Of a stretch of 64,000 bases of DNA, positions 60,512 to 64,000 are shown one piece after another (positions within the stretch are counted from its first letter, which is position 1; every line of letters begins with the position of its first letter). The stretch lies in the NCBI GenBank assembly GCA_963825685.1, contig CAWGUD010000016.1:124001-188000 (forward strand), given 5' to 3'. This DNA is from JAOUEA01 sp963825685 (lineage in GTDB: Bacteria; Actinomycetota; UBA4738; HRBIN12). The translations under genes were made by a program, and so were the position numbers. The notes under the pieces were generated by a model, which ran no database searches, was not told the origin of the DNA, and worked only from the letters and a program-made list of their open reading frames with translations.

Positions 60512-61170
60512 TCGCGCGTCGCCTGGTGGTCGCGCTCGCCCTGGTCACCGCCGCCGTCGTGGCGTGGGGATCGCCGGCCCTGGCCGGCGCGCCGGAGTAC
60601 GAGTCACGCATCTCACCGATCGGGGCCGGCACGCGCGAGCTGATGACCGGACGGTCGTGGCGGCCCGGCTGCCCCGTGGGCTTCGCCGACCTGCGGATCG
60701 TCCGCATGTCGTACTGGGGGTTCGACCGGGAGGCCCATACCGGGCGCATGGTCGTGCACCGATGGTACGCCGACGACATCGCGCGGGTGTTCCGTCGCCT
60801 CTACGACGACCGGTTCCCGATCAGGCGCATGCGCCTCGTCGACCACTACGGCGCCGACGACATGCGCTCGATGAAGGCGAACAACACGTCGGCGTTCAAC
60901 TGCCGCTGGCGCGCCGGCGTGTGCTGCCGCTGGTCGCAGCACGCGTACGGTCGCGCGCTCGACCTGAACCCGGTGCAGAACCCGTTCGTGTGGAGCGGTG
61001 GCGTCTCACCGCCCGCGGGTGAGGCGTACCTCGATCGGTCGAACCACCGCCGCGGCATGGTGCACCATCACGACCGGGTGTGGTGGGCGTTCCACGCCGT
61101 CGGGTGGGAGTGGGGCGGCGACTGGGCCGGAGAGAAGGACTACCAACACTTCTCGGTCAATGGCCGCTAG
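60508..61170 (+). CDS. Secreted M15 (VanY-type) D,D-carboxypeptidase-like protein
   Basis: About 220 residues with a signal peptide (VVALALVTAAVVAWGSPALA). The zinc site has SQHAYGRALDLNP (SxHxxGxAxD) and the late His in KDYQHFSVNG. Four Cys may form disulfides. The start is uncertain: CTG 60508 has GGGAAGG at good distance, GTG 60526 is an alternative. It should trim peptidoglycan peptides. It is convergent with the second M23 gene, 11 nt away. Confidence 0.85.
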   Translation: MIARRLVVALALVTAAVVAWGSPALAGAPEYESRISPIGAGTRELMTGRSWRPGCPVGFADLRIVRMSYWGFDREAHTGRMVVHRWYADDIARVFRRLYDDRFPIRRMRLVDHYGADDMRSMKANNTSAFNCRWRAGVCCRWSQHAYGRALDLNPVQNPFVWSGGVSPPAGEAYLDRSNHRRGMVHHHDRVWWAFHAVGWEWGGDWAGEKDYQHFSVNGR

Positions 61171-61181
61171 TCCATCACGGA

Positions 61182-61990
61182 CTACTGGGCGGCCGCGTCG
61201 CAGCTGACGGCCAGGTACGGGTAGGGATCGACGGCCAGCCCGCCGTTCGGGTGCCACTCCAGGTGGTCGTGGGCGGTGGTCGCATCGCCGGTCGCACCCA
61301 CGTAGCCGATCACGGTGCCGGCGCTCACCTGGCCGAGCGTGCCGTACGACGAGAGATGCGCGTTGTAGACGTACCCACGAGCCCCGGTGACACGAACCTC
61401 GAGGCCACCGAGCACACCCGTCGACGCCGTCGCGTACCCGTCGAACGGCGCCACGATGGGGGTGCCTGCGGCGGCGAGGATGTCGTTGCCCATGTGTCGA
61501 TGGACGGGGACCCCCGGGAGCCGCACCGTGATGCCGAAGTTGTCGGAGATCGAGTGCCACCCGCGGATCGGGCAGTGCTCGAAGATGCCCCAGGTCGCCA
61601 CCCAGGCGTCGATCGTTCGTCGGCGCGCTTGGAGCGTGCCGATGCGCCGCTCGACGAACCGCCCCGACCGCTCGATACGTCGTTCCGCCTCATCGCGTTG
61701 CTGGCGCAGCTCTCTGCGCAGATGCACGGAACCGCTCAGGGTTCGCGATGACAACCCGGCTCGGCATGTGCTCGCAATCGTTGTGAGGTATCGGCGATCA
61801 CGGAACGCAGGTGGGTCACGCTGCGGTCCCGACGGTCGCGCATCTGCTCGATCGAGTCGACGATCGCGGAGCGCTCGGCGAGTTCGCCCTCGAGCACCGA
61901 GCGCGCGTGCGCGGGCACGGCAGGGATGAGCACGGCCGTCATGAGCGCAACGACCGTCAGGGCATGGCGGATCGATCGGGGGGACGTCAT
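61182..61990 (-). CDS. Secreted M23 (LytM) peptidase, second copy (frameshift)
   Basis: About 269 residues. Signal peptide (ALTVVALMTAVLIPAVPAHA), an Arg/Glu-rich coiled coil, and an M23 domain with HRHMGND and HDHLEWHP. One base appears missing near 61757 (CCGGG followed by TTG). It is a paralogue of 47374-48159 with the same order of elements, Cys pair and shared upstream motif. Confidence 0.88.
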
Positions 61991-62024
61991 CAACTGCGAG
62001 CTTCTCCGTCGGGGGGTTCCGTCT

Positions 62025-62055
62025 CGGTATCGGTGGAGAGTCCTCGTAGCTTGAG
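62025..62055 (-). promoter_or_regulatory. Sigma-28/WhiG-like promoter of the second M23 gene
   Basis: CTCAA (62055-62051) and CCGATACC (62033-62026) with a 17-nt spacer, 35 nt before ATG 61990; matches the element at 48195-48226. Confidence 0.5.
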
Positions 62056-62148
62056 CCGGCCGGGCGAGGTGGGTCGGTGACGTCCGTCACGACGAGAGCC
62101 CGTCCGATGGGGATCGACGAAGGGTGAAGGAACGCGACCTGGCGGCCG

Positions 62149-62731
62149 ATGATGCAGGTCATGGAGGATGCCAAGCGTTCTGCGGGGCGATGGTTCCGGT
62201 CTCGGGGCTCGAAGTCTGGCTCGCCGGCGAGCGAGGAGCCGAGCGTCGAGCCGTCGGTCGAACCGCTCGTCGAGGCCGACGTGGAGGCTCCCGCCGGACC
62301 CGACGTGCCGGTCGATGCTCCTCCGCCCGTGATCGCTGCCGCACCCGTCGAGGACGTCGATATGGCACTCGTCGAGGTCGCGCACGAGCGCGACGTGTCG
62401 ATCGCGCGGGCGTCAGAAGCCGAGGAGCGTGAGCGCCTGATCCGCGATCGCCTGGCGTCGCTCGCCCCGCTCGAACGCCGGGTCGAGGACGCCGAGCGCC
62501 GGGTTCGTGACGCCGAACGACGGCTCGATGAGATCAGCGCGCGGATCGAGGCGGCGACGAGCGGCGAGACCGCTCCGGTCGTCGATGCGTCGCCCGAGCC
62601 GGCGGGCCACGACGACGCCGAGCCCCGATCCCTCCGAACCCACCGATGACGTCGCCCGTCAGGCCGCCGATCTGCGGGATCGACTCGCCCGCACGGCCGC
62701 GCGGAAGCGGGCGGCGAGGGACGGGCGCTAG
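62149..62731 (+). CDS. Coiled-coil protein of unknown function (frameshift)
   Basis: About 193 residues: a basic start, an acidic Pro/Glu/Val-rich stretch (SVEPSVEPLVEADVEAPAG) and a long coiled coil (LERRVEDAERRVRDAERRL), then a basic helical end. A CCCC run near 62618 has one C too many. No family. It ends 1 nt before the convergent next gene. Confidence 0.65.
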
Positions 62732-62732
62732 C

Positions 62733-63308
62733 TCAGACCGCCAGCGGGTCGACGGCGTAGGTGTCGCGCAGCCGTTGGACCACCTCTGAGGCGGGGAGCA
62801 CGAGCCGCGGTGACACGCCGTTGCGTCGAGCGACCGCCAGGTGCTCCTCGCAGACGGGGATCAGCTCGTCGTGCGGGAACCAGCCGACGTGGTCGGGCGT
62901 CGACCGACGCGGTTCGCTCATCCAGAAGCAGAACTGACAGATCAACCGCAGCCGCTGCGGATAGGCGTACTGCGCGCGGAACCCGTGCTCGTGCTCGACC
63001 ACCCGGCCCCAGAGCGCGACACGTCCGAGCACGGCGGGGGACCTGGTGCGACGGAGCAGGTCGATCGCGTGCGTGGCGTGCAGCCCGCACGTGCACCGGG
63101 GGTCGGGAGCCTCGTGCCGACGGGACGTGCGGCATGAGGCTTCCACGATCTCGCGAGGTCGCCAGACTCGGGCGCGCTTGGCGACGGGTCGCAGCAACAG
63201 GCCCGTGCCGTCGCGGTGTCCCGTCAGGGCCCACGCACGCCACGCGACGATCGGCTCGGTGCGAACGTCGGTGGCGAGACCCTCGAGCGTCGCGGACCGG
63301 TGGCTCAC
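62733..63308 (-). CDS. Conserved hypothetical protein with a CxCGxHA motif
   Basis: 191 residues from GTG 63308, overlapping the short gene upstream by 4 nt. The notable segment is DPRCTCGLHATHAIDLL; further on are FCFWMSE and VCEEHLAVAR, so several Cys and His could bind metal. The N-terminus (EPIVAWRAWAL) looks enzyme-like, but I cannot name the family. Confidence 0.7.
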   Translation of the reverse strand: MSHRSATLEGLATDVRTEPIVAWRAWALTGHRDGTGLLLRPVAKRARVWRPREIVEASCRTSRRHEAPDPRCTCGLHATHAIDLLRRTRSPAVLGRVALWGRVVEHEHGFRAQYAYPQRLRLICQFCFWMSEPRRSTPDHVGWFPHDELIPVCEEHLAVARRNGVSPRLVLPASEVVQRLRDTYAVDPLAV

Positions 63309-63454
63309 GACGGATGACGTTCGGGAACGGCCGGCTCCGGCTCGCGGGCGGGCCGAACCGCGGGTTCGGCCTCGGGGTCGGGCGCGATCTCTCCCGGCAG
63401 TGGCAGCGTCGCCGGCTCGATCTCGATGATCCGCTTGGGCTGTCCGATGTCCAT
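63305..63454 (-). CDS. 49-residue acidic Pro-rich protein
   Basis: Starts MDIGQPKRIIEIEPATLPLP and continues as a Pro/Glu-rich tail. Its TGA overlaps the next GTG (GTGA), a sign of a real coupled gene. Short proteins opening this way are familiar in actinobacteria. Function unknown. Confidence 0.6.
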   Translation of the reverse strand: MDIGQPKRIIEIEPATLPLPGEIAPDPEAEPAVRPAREPEPAVPERHPS

Positions 63455-63543
63455 CGCTCACCCCCGGAGGGTCTCGGGCGGTCCCGGCTCCCATCGAGCC
63501 TACTCCCGGCCGGCCGTTCTGGGTATCGGCTCCCTGCGGCCGC

Positions 63544-64000
63544 CTAGGCGTCGCGGAGCCGGTAGATCGAGTCGTTGTCGCTGAAGTAGATACTCCCGTT
63601 CGGGCCGACCTCCATCGACAAGACCGACCCCCCCGGGGCAGTGAGCATCGTGATCGGGTCGCCGACGACGTCGTCGCGCGCGGCGTCGAGCGTGACCCGG
63701 CGCACGAGACCGCCGTCGCAGCACGCGCCGAACAGCAGATCGCCGTCACGTCCGGCGAGGCCGCAGCCGTCGCAGAAGGCGGCGCCGGTGATGCCGATCG
63801 TGTTCGAGAAGGTGACCTCGGGCTGGCGGCGCGGCGCGGGTCCGTCCTGGTTCGTGTCGGGACAGTCCTGATCCGGTCCCCAGGCGTAGTTGCCGCCGGG
63901 CCGCACGTCGTTGATCTCGTCGTTGCACTCGGGGCCGTTCTCGGTCTCCCAGAGGTTCTCGGTCTCGGGGTCGAACGTGAAGCCGAAGGAGTTGCGGATG
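63544..64000 (-). CDS. PQQ-type glucose/sorbosone dehydrogenase family protein (5' end outside window)
   Basis: The last about 151 residues. RNSFGFTFDPETENLW, TENGPECNDEIND, RPGGNYAWGP and the end GPNGSIYFSDNDSIYRL match the C-terminal blades of the soluble-type beta-propeller family. It would oxidise a sugar or related alcohol outside the cell. A Cys-rich loop (FCDGCGL, GACCDGG) is present. Confidence 0.88.
   Translation of the reverse strand, partial: IRNSFGFTFDPETENLWETENGPECNDEINDVRPGGNYAWGPDQDCPDTNQDGPAPRRQPEVTFSNTIGITGAAFCDGCGLAGRDGDLLFGACCDGGLVRRVTLDAARDDVVGDPITMLTAPGGSVLSMEVGPNGSIYFSDNDSIYRLRDA

Overview
The window is about 70% G+C and coding-dense, and reads as a chromosomal segment around the replication origin of an actinobacterium. 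From the cca gene (14370) to the tRNA-Ile gene (49403) the order closely follows the mycobacterial origin region: cca, Nudix, DUF6049-like, murJ, ECF sigma, anti-sigma, trxB, trxA, cwlM-like, parB, parA, rsmG, jag, yidC, yidD, rnpA, rpmH, dnaA, dnaN, recF, DUF721, gyrB, gyrA, DUF3566, tRNA-Ile. Extra genes (pilT, a TSUP permease, an F420-type oxidoreductase, an aminotransferase, ddl) and distant sequence matches suggest a deep-branching Actinomycetota lineage rather than Mycobacterium. I cannot place it more exactly from sequence alone.

Left arm (1-14357): a tight minus-strand catabolic operon of unknown substrate. It contains a beta-hydroxyacid dehydrogenase, a bicupin, an M24-fold hydrolase, TPP-dependent E1 alpha and beta subunits, two amidohydrolases and a ribose-type ABC importer. 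The last gene is one reading frame joining a permease to an amidohydrolase. A divergent SDR gene and an XRE-cupin regulator sit at its head. Next (14370-21073) come cca, a PAP2 phosphatase plus diacylglycerol-kinase pair, a lone pilT, a Nudix hydrolase and a TSUP transporter.

Middle (21126-49403): envelope, redox, chromosome segregation and replication genes. A perfect parS lies in the start of rsmG, and a probable oriC lies between dnaA and dnaN.

Right arm (49427-64000): a GNAT plus MenC-like pair; a protein made of seven 23-residue repeats; a MauD / Cys-rich Tat-exported protein / MauF-MauE-like module; a serine beta-lactamase fused to a 2H phosphoesterase domain; tRNA-Ala; a Bax-inhibitor-like protein; an M15 and an M23 peptidase; small proteins; and the 3' end of a PQQ-type sugar dehydrogenase. 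The two M23 genes share a sigma-28/WhiG-like upstream motif.

A caveat applies throughout. Roughly 25-30 genes or gene parts need a one-base correction to read in one frame, including essential genes (dnaA, trxB, murJ). Several of these are an extra G after CCGG. I read them as assembly errors, not pseudogenes. No stretch above 300 bases lacks a gene. The longest gaps are rpmH-dnaA (280 bases), dnaA-dnaN (about 247), 51695-51928 (234) and 15756-15973 (218). I saw no CRISPR array, insertion sequence or rRNA.
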